From Paenibacillus piscarius (lineage in GTDB: Bacteria > Bacillota > Bacilli > Paenibacillales > Paenibacillaceae): a stretch of DNA of 64,000 nt. Position numbers and translations under genes: made by a program. The DNA lies in NCBI RefSeq assembly GCF_022234545.1, contig NZ_JAIEUI010000005.1, positions 62,001 to 126,000 of the forward strand, in the 5' to 3' direction. Shown in pieces: positions 1 to 9,216 of the stretch. A model generated the notes under the pieces. It made no database searches. It saw only the letters and a list, made by a program, of their open reading frames with translations, and was not told the DNA's origin. Positions within the stretch are counted from its first letter, which is position 1. The number at the start of each line of letters is the position of its first letter.

Positions 1-1
1 G

Positions 2-994
2 AGGGCGCTGTATAGCCTCGGACTGGACAGCGGCGAGGTGGAGCTGCGGGCCATGGGCGGGCGGCGGTATGCGGTGACAGGCATCGCTCCGCTGATGCCT
101 GTTCCCGGCACGCCGCTGCCTGAGCCGTACCGGACCGCTTCCGCCGGGCTGGACCGGCTGCTGGCCCTTGAGCCGCCCGGACGCCCCGGGCTGCTGATGG
201 GCATGGACCCGGAGTTCCTGCTGCTCCGGGCATCCACGGGCCGCGTCGTGCCGGCGTCGCGGCACCTGCCCACGGACGGCATCGCGGGCTGCGATGCCGG
301 ACCCCCGGGAACGCACGGCGTGTTCCCGGTGGCGGAGCTGCGCCCCGCGCCGCGCGGTGAACCGCGGGCGCTGCTGGCGCAGCTCATGTCCGCCGCGCGC
401 GAGGCGGACCGGCTCATTGCCGACCGCTCGCTCTGCTGGCGGGCGGGAGGCATGCCGCTGCGGGGCTGGGCCCTCGGCGGCCACCTGCACTTCAGCGGCG
501 TCACGCTGTGTGCGCCGCTCCTGCGCGCGCTCGACAACTATCTCGCGCTGCCTATGTTCCTGCTGGAGGACGTCCGGGCTGCGGCCCGCCGTCCCCGTTA
601 TGGCGTGCTCGGCGATTTCCGTCGGCAGCCGCATGGCGGCTTCGAGTACCGGACCCTGCCGAGCTTCCTGGTCTCCCCGGTCATTGCCAAAGGCGCGGTC
701 GCCCTGGCTCACCTGATCGTGAGCCATTACGAAGACCTGCCGCTGCGCCCGCTCGACCGGGAAGACCTGCATGCCGCCTACTACAGCGGCGACAAAACCC
801 CGCTGCGCGCAGCCTGGCCTCCGCTGGAGGCGCAGCTGCGCAGATTGGGCGGCTACACGGCCGCCGCCCGCTGGCTGGGTCCGCTGTGGCGGGCAATCGC
901 CGCCCGGCGGACCTGGGATGAGGCGCGGGATATCCGCGCCTCCTGGCTCGGCAGCGCCCCGTCCGTCTCCGGGGCGCAGCGCCATTTAGAATAG
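2..994 (+). CDS. Putative amidoligase (COOH-NH2 ligase type 2), 5' truncated
   Basis: The reading frame is open to the left edge, so the N-terminus lies outside the window and about 330 residues are visible. A GMDPEF motif near residue 65, a GGHLHF motif near residue 160 and FEYRTLPSF near residue 212 fit the glutamate-cysteine-ligase-like fold of the COOH-NH2 ligase type 2 family, described from phage phiEco32-like and bacterial proteins. Such enzymes join a carboxylate to an amine using ATP, but the substrate cannot be read from sequence. A GTG at 38 could be mistaken for the start; it has no ribosome binding site and lies inside the conserved part of the protein. The gene is very GC-rich and Arg/Ala-rich compared with the AT-rich DNA that follows. 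Family assignment is fairly confident; biological role is unknown. Confidence 0.7.
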   Translation, partial: RALYSLGLDSGEVELRAMGGRRYAVTGIAPLMPVPGTPLPEPYRTASAGLDRLLALEPPGRPGLLMGMDPEFLLLRASTGRVVPASRHLPTDGIAGCDAGPPGTHGVFPVAELRPAPRGEPRALLAQLMSAAREADRLIADRSLCWRAGGMPLRGWALGGHLHFSGVTLCAPLLRALDNYLALPMFLLEDVRAAARRPRYGVLGDFRRQPHGGFEYRTLPSFLVSPVIAKGAVALAHLIVSHYEDLPLRPLDREDLHAAYYSGDKTPLRAAWPPLEAQLRRLGGYTAAARWLGPLWRAIAARRTWDEARDIRASWLGSAPSVSGAQRHLE

Positions 995-1127
995 CAGCGC
1001 AGCGCCTGCCTTCAGCGGCAGCACGGACTTTAAGCTTTTGCAAATTGGAAGCACAGACAGCCGCCACTCACGATCCGCCGCACCTTAGCGGGGAGTTAGT
1101 GTATAGCGCGCTGTTTTTTATTAAAGG

Positions 1128-1155
1128 TTGATTTTAGGAGATTTATATTCATAAT
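1128..1155 (+). promoter_or_regulatory. Possible SigA promoter for the 125-aa hypothetical
   Basis: TTGATT and CATAAT are separated by 16 bp in AT-rich DNA directly upstream of the small gene at 1181. The match is moderate. Confidence 0.35.
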
Positions 1156-1180
1156 TGTACCTGAAGGGGATGAATTCTAG

Positions 1181-1558
1181 TTGAGTAACCATAATATCAG
1201 CACAACTGCTTCAGGAGATGTAATTACTACCCGTTTGGTAGGTCGGATTAGAACAGAGGATGTTAATGAATGGTTTGCCGGCTTCGAGCAGGTGTGCACA
1301 CAATTTATTTCCGGCGGCCGGAGGTTCAAACTGCTGGTGGATAGACAAGGTTACACGCCGGATCATTTTTCGGTTCAAAAAGAATGGAAAGATAAATTCT
1401 TCAATGAGTCCATATTAACTCACAGCAAGGCTATTGCGTTTCTCCTGGAAGAAGGGGAGATCCTGAACCATTTACAGCAGACAAATACCAAGGAAGCTGT
1501 GAAATTTTTCGATGATTATGAACAGGCGTTGACCTGGCTGAATAATTATCCGCTGTAA
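1181..1558 (+). CDS. Hypothetical protein, possibly STAS/SpoIIAA-like fold
   Basis: A 125-residue soluble protein with a TTG start, preceded by AAGGGGA at 1164-1170 with ten bases between. It has no signal peptide, membrane segment or Cys cluster. The N-terminal strands (GDVITTRLVGRI), a conserved-looking GGRRFKLLVDRQGY segment and a C-terminal amphipathic helix resemble the alternating beta-alpha layout of STAS/SpoIIAA-like proteins, but that is only an impression from the pattern. It stands alone, with a candidate promoter upstream and about 460 bases without genes downstream. Its base composition is more AT-rich than the gene before it. Coding status is fairly secure; function is unknown. 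Confidence 0.7.
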   Translation: MSNHNISTTASGDVITTRLVGRIRTEDVNEWFAGFEQVCTQFISGGRRFKLLVDRQGYTPDHFSVQKEWKDKFFNESILTHSKAIAFLLEEGEILNHLQQTNTKEAVKFFDDYEQALTWLNNYPL

Positions 1559-1682
1559 ATGCTGATCGAACCTATTTGAACACAATCAACTGCTGGCGTG
1601 AGGCGCGGGGACGAAATGGAATCGAAAAACCGACCACAATCATAATGTACCAGTGTCTGGGCGTGAACCTCACGCGTCTCTC

Positions 1683-1710
1683 AAATGTATGCGGAAAACC
1701 AAACACAACC
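1683..1710 (+). repeat. Solo copy of dispersed hairpin repeat (degenerate right arm)
   Basis: The sequence carries AAATGTATGCGGAAAACC, the left arm and core of the repeat also seen at 4937-5178, 20463, 38788, 38841 and 54748. The right arm is eroded (CACAACC instead of ATACATTT). Confidence 0.6.
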
Positions 1711-1973
1711 CGTGCTCGCGCCTCCAACACTAACCAGACTTTTATCCCCGGTCCCCTGGCATGAGCCACCTCAAAAAATTGACTTTTCATCAACAATCAT
1801 ACGCTTGATCCCCCTCCTTACCGCCGACTAACACCCGCATTATCCGCTAAATTTATTACTTTATATATCTCTCTCCACACTCATCCCGCACTCCCCCATC
1901 CTACCTTTCTGACACACCCCAGCTTTTAGCAGAAGCCCCTGGGTCTAGCGGGTAACGTAACCGGCGGAGTTTC

Positions 1974-1982
1974 TGCTATAAT
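1974..1982 (+). promoter_or_regulatory. Extended -10 element, mutS promoter
   Basis: TGCTATAAT is a full extended -10 hexamer about 35 bases before the mutS ATG. No good -35 is visible 17 bp upstream, as is common for extended -10 promoters. Confidence 0.5.
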
Positions 1983-2017
1983 AGAGAACAGTAATGAAGT
2001 AGGCATGGAGGTAGACG

Positions 2018-4861
2018 ATGGCAAACTATACGCCGATGATTCAGCAGTATCTGAAAGTGAAGGAAGGGGCCAAGGACGCTTTCCTTTTCTTTCGGCTGGG
2101 CGATTTCTATGAAATGTTCTTCGAGGATGCGCTGCTTGCATCCAAGGAGCTTGAGATTACGTTAACAGGCCGCGATGGCGGGGTCGGAGAGAAGATCCCG
2201 ATGTGCGGGGTGCCTTACCACGCTGCGGAAGGATACATACAGCGCCTGATTGAAAAAGGCTACAAGGTCGCCATCTGCGAGCAGCTTGATGATCCGGCCG
2301 TTACTAAAGGGATGGTCCGCCGTGATATCGTCCGGGTGATAACCCCGGGTACGGTCATGGACGGCAAAAGCATTACAGATAAAAGCAACAACTATCTCGT
2401 CTGCGTTACGGAAGAGGACGGGATGATGGCGCTGGCTGCCTGTGATTTGACGACAGGGGAGCTGTATGTCACTTCTGTGCCGGGCAATGAGGAGTGGCTG
2501 CGCGACGAGATCGGTGTCTATGAGCCGGCGGAGATCATGGGGGACCCGGGGCTCCTTACGCTGCTGCGCAGTGAAGCCTCCCTGCTGGCCAAGCCGGTGG
2601 TCTATACACCGTGGGACAAGCTGGAAGAGGGGCTGGCCCGCCGCCAGTTCGGCGAAGCCGCCTGGGTCCGGCTGGAGAAGGAGCGCGGCCGCGCCCTGGC
2701 GCTGCTGATCTCCTACCTCAGCGAGACCCAGCGGCGGTCACTGGGGCAGCTCACGCAGATTTCCCCTTATGAGCCGGGCAATTTCATGATCCTTGATCCG
2801 TTCACCCGGCGGAATCTGGAGCTGACAGAGACGGTGCGGGAGCGTTCCAAGAAGGGCTCGCTGCTCTGGCTGCTCGACCGTACCGAGACCTCGATGGGCG
2901 GTCGTCTGCTGCGCCGCCGGATCGATAAGCCGCTCCTGCAGCGCGCGCCGATTGAGCGCCGGCTGGAGGCGGTCGATTATCTCTATAACCAGTTCATTGT
3001 GCGTGAAGACCTGCGCGGCGCGCTGAAGGAGATCTATGACCTTGAACGTCTGGTCGGCCGCATTGCCTTTGGCAGCGCGAACGGCAGAGATATGAATGCG
3101 CTGAAGCTGTCGCTGGCCCAGATTCCGGTGTTGAAGGAGATGTGTATGTCCTCCGGCTCGTCTACCTTACGGGAGATCGGCGCGTCAATGGATGAATGCA
3201 CAGAGCTCCGGGAAGACATAGAGGCAGCGATTGTTGAAGATCCGCCGGTGTCTGTCCGTGACGGGGGTATTATCCGGGCGGGCTTCCATGAGCGGCTCGA
3301 TGAGCTGCGGGAAGCCAGCAGCAGCGGCAAACGCTGGATTGCTGAGCTGGAAGCGAAGGAGCGCCAGGTCACCGGGATCAAGTCGCTGAAGATCGGCTAC
3401 AACAAAGTCTTCGGATATTATATAGAAGTAACCCGCTCCAACCTGTCGTCGCTGCCGGAAGGCCGGTATGAGCGCAAGCAGACACTGGCGAACGCCGAGC
3501 GTTACGTGACCCCGGAGCTGAAGGAGAAGGAAGCGCTCATCCTGGAGGCCCAGGACAAGATGACTGATTTGGAGTATAGCCTCTTTATCGAGCTCCGCGA
3601 GCGGATTAGCAGCCAGGTTCCGCGTCTTCAGGCGCTGGCAGAGAAGGTAGCGGAGATTGATGTGTATCAAGGTCTGGCCGCTGTGAGTGCCGAGCAGCGC
3701 TTCGTGAAGCCGAAGCTGTCTGACAGCTATGATCTGCGGCTCGAAGGCGGACGCCATCCGGTCGTAGAGGCTGTGCTGAAGGACTCCGCTTTCATTGCCA
3801 ATGGCAGCACGCTGAGCAGGGATGAAGGCAATATCCTCCTGATTACTGGACCGAATATGGCCGGCAAAAGCACTTATATGCGTCAGGTGGCGCTCATCTG
3901 CATCATGGCTCAGATCGGCTGCTTCGTTCCGGCAGACAGTGCTGAGGTTCCGCTGATCGACCGCATCTTTACGCGCATCGGTGCGGCGGATGACCTGATC
4001 GGCGGACAGAGCACCTTCATGGTGGAGATGGCCGACATCCAGGTCATGACCGAAAAAGCTACCGCCCGCAGCCTGATCATCATCGACGAGCTGGGCCGGG
4101 GAACCTCCACCAGCGAGGGGATGGCCATCGCGCAGGCGGTGATCGAATACGTGCATGATACCATTGCCTGTAAGGCGCTGGTATCGACGCATTTTCATGA
4201 GCTCGCTCATCTGGAGCAGAGTCTTAAGGGTCTGCGCAACTATTCGATGGCGGTCCAGGAGAGCGGGGATAAGGTCAACTTCCTGCGCAAGCTGGTGCCG
4301 GGCGCTGCGGACAGCAGCTACGGCATCTACTGCGCGCGGCTGGCCGGGCTGCCGGAAGGCATTATTGACCGCGCCTACGGCCTGCTCCAGAGCATCGAAC
4401 AAGCCGCGCCTCCGGGCAGCGCGCAGCTGAACAACAGAGTAGGAAGCATGGATGCTTCCGGGCCGCTTCTCCGCGAGCAGACGCAGGCATCCGCTCACAC
4501 CGGGCAGCCGGATACAGTACCCGCGGAAGTACAGGGAACCGGCTCAGCTTCTTCGGATGACTCGGCGGCTCCTAACCACGGCTCCGCTGCCGCATCACTG
4601 GCTGCCGGACAGCAGGAAGCTGCGGCCGCCCTTGCTTCTTCCGCCCTGGAGGAGGACAATGAGGTGGTGCAGCTCTCGATTTTTGGCGAGGAAGAGCCGC
4701 GTAAGCGGGGCAAGGGCGGGGCGGCTACAGCCCCGGCCCGGGAGAACCCGCTCCTCAAGGAGCTGGTCGCAGCCGTTCAGGGCGCGGACCTGATGAACAT
4801 GACGCCGCTGCAGGCGATGGGCCTCTTGAACGAGCTGAAGCTGAAGGCAAGAGAGCTGTAA
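2018..4861 (+). CDS. mutS: DNA mismatch repair protein MutS
   Basis: MutS recognises mismatches and small loops and starts methyl-independent repair together with MutL. The ATG is preceded by GGAGGT at 2007-2012. The mismatch-binding N-terminus contains the Phe-Tyr-Glu wedge motif (GDFYEMF) near residue 30, the Walker A GPNMAGKST lies near residue 611, and the Walker B LIIIDELGRGTSTSEG near 686. At 947 residues it is longer than the usual 850-900. The extra length is an Ala/Ser/Gln-rich linker (about residues 800-880), which ends in QLSIF near residue 885, a good match to the beta-clamp binding motif, before the C-terminal dimerisation helices. mutL follows after a repeat-filled gap. Confidence 0.98.
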   Translation: MANYTPMIQQYLKVKEGAKDAFLFFRLGDFYEMFFEDALLASKELEITLTGRDGGVGEKIPMCGVPYHAAEGYIQRLIEKGYKVAICEQLDDPAVTKGMVRRDIVRVITPGTVMDGKSITDKSNNYLVCVTEEDGMMALAACDLTTGELYVTSVPGNEEWLRDEIGVYEPAEIMGDPGLLTLLRSEASLLAKPVVYTPWDKLEEGLARRQFGEAAWVRLEKERGRALALLISYLSETQRRSLGQLTQISPYEPGNFMILDPFTRRNLELTETVRERSKKGSLLWLLDRTETSMGGRLLRRRIDKPLLQRAPIERRLEAVDYLYNQFIVREDLRGALKEIYDLERLVGRIAFGSANGRDMNALKLSLAQIPVLKEMCMSSGSSTLREIGASMDECTELREDIEAAIVEDPPVSVRDGGIIRAGFHERLDELREASSSGKRWIAELEAKERQVTGIKSLKIGYNKVFGYYIEVTRSNLSSLPEGRYERKQTLANAERYVTPELKEKEALILEAQDKMTDLEYSLFIELRERISSQVPRLQALAEKVAEIDVYQGLAAVSAEQRFVKPKLSDSYDLRLEGGRHPVVEAVLKDSAFIANGSTLSRDEGNILLITGPNMAGKSTYMRQVALICIMAQIGCFVPADSAEVPLIDRIFTRIGAADDLIGGQSTFMVEMADIQVMTEKATARSLIIIDELGRGTSTSEGMAIAQAVIEYVHDTIACKALVSTHFHELAHLEQSLKGLRNYSMAVQESGDKVNFLRKLVPGAADSSYGIYCARLAGLPEGIIDRAYGLLQSIEQAAPPGSAQLNNRVGSMDASGPLLREQTQASAHTGQPDTVPAEVQGTGSASSDDSAAPNHGSAAASLAAGQQEAAAALASSALEEDNEVVQLSIFGEEEPRKRGKGGAATAPARENPLLKELVAAVQGADLMNMTPLQAMGLLNELKLKAREL

Positions 4862-5338
4862 TTCAGCGGAACTGCTGATGCCGTCGAGGGAGTGTTTAAA
4901 CCGAATACAACTGTCAGTAACAGCAGAATATGGCCCGAATGAATGTGGAAAACAGCATACATTGAACTCGCAAGTGGGCATCCGGCCTGAATGTATGTGG
5001 AAAACAACATACATTGTACTCGCAAGCAGGCCCCGGCCCGAATGTATGTGGAAAACAACATGCATTGAACTCGCAAGCAGGCACCCGGCCCGAATGTATG
5101 TGGAAAACAACATCCATTGTACTTGCAAGTAGGCCCCGGCCTGAATGTATGTGGAAAACAACATCCATTGTACTTGCGCAAAAGTAATCTTATTCATTCG
5201 TTAGGATGATTTTCTCGCTGAAACAGTACCGTCCTTTAATAGTACGGCAAAGTCGTTTCCACTTAGCCGGATAAGGCTTTTACAGTTCGTTAGTGTTCAG
5301 TATCATCTAATAAATTGATAAATGTGAGGTGAACGAAT
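4862..5338 (+). other. Repeat-filled gap between mutS and mutL
   Basis: This 477-bp gap contains a five-copy tandem array (4937-5178). The remaining roughly 160 bp before mutL show no clear gene. Long open frames crossing the array on both strands are products of the repeat period. Confidence 0.6.
4937..5178 (+). repeat. Five-copy tandem array of 51-52 bp hairpin repeat
   Basis: Units begin at 4937, 4989, 5040, 5092 and 5143, so the period alternates between 52 and 51 bp. Each unit has a left arm AATGTATG (AATGAATG in the first), a core TGGAAAACAA (AACAG in the first) and a right arm CATACATT or a one-base variant. A conserved tail follows, roughly GTACTCGCAAGCAGG then a CCGGCC-rich end. The arms can pair as an 8-bp stem with a 10-base loop. 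The tail is conserved too, so there are no variable spacers and this is not CRISPR. Confidence 0.85.
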
Positions 5339-7405
5339 ATGGCCAGAATTCACGTGCTGGACGAGCATATTGCCAACCAGATTGCGGCCGGGGAAGTGGT
5401 GGAACGACCGGCTTCCGTAGTGAAGGAGCTGGTGGAGAATGCGATTGATGCCGGAAGCACCCGTGTTGAAGTCTCTGTTGAAGAGGGCGGCCTGCAGAGT
5501 ATCCGGGTGAAGGATAACGGCTCCGGCATTGAGCCGGAGGATTGCGAGACCGCCTTCTACCGCCACGCCACCAGCAAAATTATGAACGGCCGCGATCTGT
5601 TCCAGATCACCAGCCTCGGCTTCCGGGGAGAGGCGCTGCCCAGTATTGCGGCGGTCTCGAAGCTTACGCTGCTGACCGCAAGCGGCGATGACGGCAAGGG
5701 CCGGCGGCTTGTGATTGAAGGCGGTAAGCTGATTCAGAATGAGGATTCGCCCTCCGGCCGGGGCAGTGATGTTACCGTCTCGGAATTATTCTACAATACA
5801 CCGGCAAGGCTGAAGTATATGAAAAGCATTCAGACCGAGCTGGGCCATATCTCGGATGCGATGTACCGGATGGCGCTGGCCCACCCGGACATCTCCTTCA
5901 CCCTGCATCATAACGGCAACCAGCTGCTGCGGACACTCGGCAACGGAGACCTGCTGCAGGTCATTGCCGCCGTGTACGGCACCTCTGCGGCCAAGGCGAT
6001 GCTGTCGGTTGCAGCGGAGGACCCGGATTACAAGCTGTCCGGCTATATCAGCCGCCCGGAATGGACCCGCTCGAACCGCAATGCGGTGACGACAATTGTC
6101 GGCGGACGGTATATCCGCAGTAACGGGCTGAATGCGGCGATCATGCGCGCGTACCACACCCTGCTGCCGATTAACCGCTATCCGCTGCTGGTCCTGGAGC
6201 TGGACATGCACCCGTCTCTGGTCGATGTCAACGTGCATCCGGCCAAGCTGGAGGTCCGCTTCAGCAAGGAAGCCGAGCTGTACGCCTTCGTGGAGCAGCA
6301 GCTGCGGGCGCTGCTGATGGGACAGACCCTGATCCCGCGTCCGACCAAAGAGATCATCGGCGGCAAGAACAGCAGCTCCTTCATCCAGGAGCAATTCGCG
6401 TTCTCTAAGGACACTGCGGCTGGCGGCGGGCAGCATAATGCAGGCACAGCCGGACCCGTGAATTCCCCGGGCCCGCGCAGCTCCGGTCCGGGAGTGCCCG
6501 GTCAGGCTGACGCCAGCCGCCTGACGCCTCTGGCCAGGGAGGAATGGAGCGGGACTCCGCATCCGGGCGGCTCAGGCTCTGCCGCTTCTGCTGCGCCTGG
6601 CAGCTATGGAGCAGGCGGGACGATGCCGCTGCCCGGCGGCAATCCGCCGGCGCAGCCGCAGGCCAGAGAGACAGCTGCAGCCTACAGCGGCGGGAACACT
6701 TCCCCGGCTCCATACCGGAGCGGGACACAGGGTCCGCTCTTCCGTCCGCAGGGGAGCTACCGGCCGCAGCCGGGGGCAGGGGAGCTATATGCTCCGGCGG
6801 AGCTGGCTGAACCGGGGCTGCCGCAATTCCCGGAGCTGAATTACATCGGGCAGCATCACGGAACGTATATTATCGCCCAGAATGACAGCGGCCTCTATCT
6901 GATCGACCAGCACGCTGCGCATGAGCGGGTGAATTATGAATTCTATTATGAGAAGTTCGGCAAGCCTGAGGATGCCTCCCAGGAGCTGCTGCTGCCGATT
7001 ACGCTGGAGTTCACGCCTTCGGAGAGCAAGCAGCTCAGCGAACGGCTGCACTGGTTCGAGCAGGCCGGGGTGATTCTGGAGCATTTCGGCGGACAGACCT
7101 TCCTGGTCCGTTCGCTGCCGTACTGGTTCCCGGAAGGTGACGAGAAGGCAGTGGTCGAGGAGATGGCAGAGTGGGTCTTAAGCGAACGCTCGATTGATCT
7201 GGCCAAGCTGCGCGAGAAATCGTCCATCCTCTGCTCCTGCAAGGCTTCGATCAAGGCGAACCAGAAGCTGACGGAGCTGGAGGTCGAGTCGCTGCTCAGC
7301 AGGCTTGCTGCCTGCCGTCAGCCTTATACCTGCCCGCATGGACGCCCAATCATCGTGTCTTTCTCGGCCTATGATCTGGAGAAGCTGTTCAAGCGGGTCA
7401 TGTAG
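5339..7405 (+). CDS. mutL: DNA mismatch repair protein MutL (endonuclease type)
   Basis: MutL couples mismatch recognition by MutS to strand incision and removal. The ATG follows GAGGTGAAC. The N-terminal GHKL ATPase shows LVENAIDAG near residue 33, DNGSGI near 61 and GFRGEALPSI near 95. A Gly/Pro/Ala-rich linker spans about residues 365-490. The C-terminal domain contains DQHAAHERVNYE near residue 523, the DQHA-x2-E-x4-E endonuclease motif found in MutL of bacteria that lack MutH. A CPHGRP motif near the C-terminus fits the zinc site of this domain. It lies downstream of mutS, separated from it by the tandem repeats, and the next gene starts 43 bases after it. Confidence 0.98.
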   Translation: MARIHVLDEHIANQIAAGEVVERPASVVKELVENAIDAGSTRVEVSVEEGGLQSIRVKDNGSGIEPEDCETAFYRHATSKIMNGRDLFQITSLGFRGEALPSIAAVSKLTLLTASGDDGKGRRLVIEGGKLIQNEDSPSGRGSDVTVSELFYNTPARLKYMKSIQTELGHISDAMYRMALAHPDISFTLHHNGNQLLRTLGNGDLLQVIAAVYGTSAAKAMLSVAAEDPDYKLSGYISRPEWTRSNRNAVTTIVGGRYIRSNGLNAAIMRAYHTLLPINRYPLLVLELDMHPSLVDVNVHPAKLEVRFSKEAELYAFVEQQLRALLMGQTLIPRPTKEIIGGKNSSSFIQEQFAFSKDTAAGGGQHNAGTAGPVNSPGPRSSGPGVPGQADASRLTPLAREEWSGTPHPGGSGSAASAAPGSYGAGGTMPLPGGNPPAQPQARETAAAYSGGNTSPAPYRSGTQGPLFRPQGSYRPQPGAGELYAPAELAEPGLPQFPELNYIGQHHGTYIIAQNDSGLYLIDQHAAHERVNYEFYYEKFGKPEDASQELLLPITLEFTPSESKQLSERLHWFEQAGVILEHFGGQTFLVRSLPYWFPEGDEKAVVEEMAEWVLSERSIDLAKLREKSSILCSCKASIKANQKLTELEVESLLSRLAACRQPYTCPHGRPIIVSFSAYDLEKLFKRVM

Positions 7406-7447
7406 AGATTGGCTGTAACCATTGACAAGAGCAAGATCGGAGGCAAC

Positions 7448-8233
7448 ATGATTATAACCACGGGCTTTGACCCGATACCTGAAGTGGCAGACCGGGCGCA
7501 GCGGCTTGCCGCACGCACTGGCTGCACTTATATTCCGCGGGCCAGATTCTCCATCACGAAGCTTGCGGAGCATTCCGGAGACGGGGAGATTCTGGTGGTG
7601 CTGCAGGAAGCGGTCCGGCTGATGACGCCGGGCATGTCTGCAATGGAGTTCCATCCCAGCATGGGCTTCGTCCGGGCGAAGCGGATCATCAGAGGAGAAT
7701 CAGACCCGATGATAGAGGCGGCAGGGATGCTGCCAGGAGACAGCGTGCTGGACTGCACGGCAGGCCTTGGGGGCGACTCGCTGCTGTTTGCCGTTGCCGG
7801 TGGCGGGCAATCCCGGGTGACGGCGCTGGAGAGCTCCCTTCCGCTGTATGCACTGCTGCTGGAGGGGATGAGCACCTATGTATCCGGCCAGACGAAGGTG
7901 AACGAGGCGCTGCGCCGAATTGAGGTGCAGCATGGCGATCATCTGGATTATTTGCGGGCCCAGCCGGACAAGAGCACCGATATCGTCTATTTCGACCCGA
8001 TGTTCCGGGTCCCGCTGACCGATTCGGCGGCGATCTCGCCGCTGCGGCAGTTCGCCAATCCCGCGCCCCTCTCGGAAGCCAGTGTGGCAGAAGCCTGCAG
8101 AGTGGCGCGCAAGACCGTGCTGCTGAAGGAGAAGGCGCTAAGCGGAGAATTCACCCGCCTGGGCTTCACAGAGCTGCTTAGAGCAAGCGCCAAAACATCG
8201 TACGGGGTGATTACCATTGACAACAGAGACTAG
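7448..8233 (+). CDS. Class I SAM-dependent methyltransferase (RsmJ-like family)
   Basis: A 261-residue protein starting at the ATG with GGAGG at 7439-7443. An in-frame TTG at 7409 adds 13 residues but has no separate binding site. VLDCTAGLGGDSLLFA near residue 102 is a class I methyltransferase motif I, and DIVYFDPMFR near residue 180 is a motif IV resembling the putative RNA methyltransferases related to RsmJ. An N-terminal region of about 90 residues precedes the Rossmann domain. The gene sits between mutL and miaA, and its end overlaps the miaA start by 17 bases, suggesting translational coupling. The likely substrate is RNA, but the exact target cannot be inferred. Confidence 0.8.
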   Translation: MIITTGFDPIPEVADRAQRLAARTGCTYIPRARFSITKLAEHSGDGEILVVLQEAVRLMTPGMSAMEFHPSMGFVRAKRIIRGESDPMIEAAGMLPGDSVLDCTAGLGGDSLLFAVAGGGQSRVTALESSLPLYALLLEGMSTYVSGQTKVNEALRRIEVQHGDHLDYLRAQPDKSTDIVYFDPMFRVPLTDSAAISPLRQFANPAPLSEASVAEACRVARKTVLLKEKALSGEFTRLGFTELLRASAKTSYGVITIDNRD

Positions 8234-9197
8234 ACGCAAGGTGCTGGTGCTGCTGGGGCCGACAGCGGTCGGGAAGACCCGGCTCAGCCTGGAGCTGGCT
8301 GAAGCTCTCGGGGCGGAGATCATCTCCGGGGACTCGATGCAGGTCTACCGGGGGATGGATATCGGTACGGCGAAGATTGCTGCTGCCGAGATGAACGGAA
8401 TCCCGCACCACCTGATTGACATTCATGATCCGCGCGAAGCTTATTCCGTTGCCGAATTTCAGGAACAGGGGGCCCGGCTGATCGAAGAGATTAGTGAGAG
8501 GGGCAAGCTGCCTTTTATTGTGGGCGGAACGGGCCTCTATATTGAATCGCTGTGCTATGGCTTCCGCTTCTCTGAAGCGGTTGCCGATGAGGCGTTCCGC
8601 AAGGAGCAGGAGGCTTACGCCGAAGCCCATGGAGCAGAAGCCTTACATGCCCGTCTCGCGGCGGTGGACCCGGCCAGCGCGGAGCGGCTGCACCCCAATG
8701 ACCGGAGAAGAATCATCCGCGCGCTGGAGATTCATCACCAGACGAACATACCGTTATCTGACTCGCTGGCCGTCCAGAAGAAGGAGTCGCCGTATGATTT
8801 ATGCCTCATCGGTTTGACAATGGACCGGCAAATACTATATAAACGTATTGAAGACCGAATCGACCAGATGCTGGCGGAGGGGCTTGTCGCCGAGGTGCAG
8901 GGGCTGCTGGAGAAGGGCTACGGCAGGAGCCTGGTCTCGATGCAGGGCCTGGGCTACAAGGAGATTGCTGCTTATCTGGAAGGGGAGACTACGCTTGCCG
9001 AAGCTGTGGTGCTGCTGAAGCGCGATACCCGCCGTTTCGCCAAGCGGCAGTTGTCATGGTTTCGCCACATGAAGGAGATTCAGTGGGTTGACGTACTGGA
9101 GAGCCGAAACTTTTCTGAGAATTTTGAAAAAATACGTGATATAATAGCAGGAAAGTTTCTCTCAGGTCTTGAATATACTTCTGAACAATCTAATTGA
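8217..9197 (+). CDS. miaA: tRNA dimethylallyltransferase MiaA
   Basis: MiaA transfers a dimethylallyl group to N6 of A37 in tRNAs that read codons starting with U. The TTG start is placed by GGGGTGA at 8204-8210 and lies inside the end of the preceding methyltransferase gene. The P-loop GPTAVGKT is at residues 13-20, followed by [15 protein letters not shown], the conserved substrate-binding loop. [10 protein letters not shown] near residue 63 and [10 protein letters not shown] near residue 101 are also typical. The length of 326 residues is slightly above the usual 300-315. hfq follows immediately, as in many bacteria. Confidence 0.97.
   Translation: MTTETRRKVLVLLGPTAVGKTRLSLELAEALGAEIISGDSMQVYRGMDIGTAKIAAAEMNGIPHHLIDIHDPREAYSVAEFQEQGARLIEEISERGKLPFIVGGTGLYIESLCYGFRFSEAVADEAFRKEQEAYAEAHGAEALHARLAAVDPASAERLHPNDRRRIIRALEIHHQTNIPLSDSLAVQKKESPYDLCLIGLTMDRQILYKRIEDRIDQMLAEGLVAEVQGLLEKGYGRSLVSMQGLGYKEIAAYLEGETTLAEAVVLLKRDTRRFAKRQLSWFRHMKEIQWVDVLESRNFSENFEKIRDIIAGKFLSGLEYTSEQSN
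9137..9145 (+). promoter_or_regulatory. Extended -10 element upstream of hfq
   Basis: TGATATAAT lies inside the 3' end of miaA about 70 bases before the hfq ATG. It could give hfq its own transcript in addition to readthrough from miaA. No matching -35 is seen at normal distance. Confidence 0.45.
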
Positions 9198-9216
9198 ACC
9201 ATTGGGGGTACGTCAT

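Larger units (their letters stand above)
1559..2017 (+). other. Gene-free region upstream of mutS
   Basis: This 459-bp stretch holds one degenerate solo copy of the dispersed hairpin repeat (1683-1710), an AT-rich middle part and the mutS promoter near the 3' end. Short open frames on both strands lack ribosome binding sites and recognisable protein character. Confidence 0.5.

Noticed and set aside
1572..1796. Open frames on both strands upstream of mutS
   Set aside because: They include the solo hairpin repeat and have no binding sites; composition does not look coding.
3185..4498. 437-codon minus-strand frame opposite mutS
   Set aside because: It is antisense to the conserved MutS core, has no binding site and is a shadow of GC-rich codon bias.
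4937..5178. Possible CRISPR array
   Set aside because: The segments between the conserved cores are conserved too, so there are no variable spacers, and no cas genes are present. It is a simple tandem repeat.
4595..5197. Long open frames across the repeat array on both strands
   Set aside because: They arise because the repeat period is near a multiple of three. The encoded sequence is just the repeat, without start signals.
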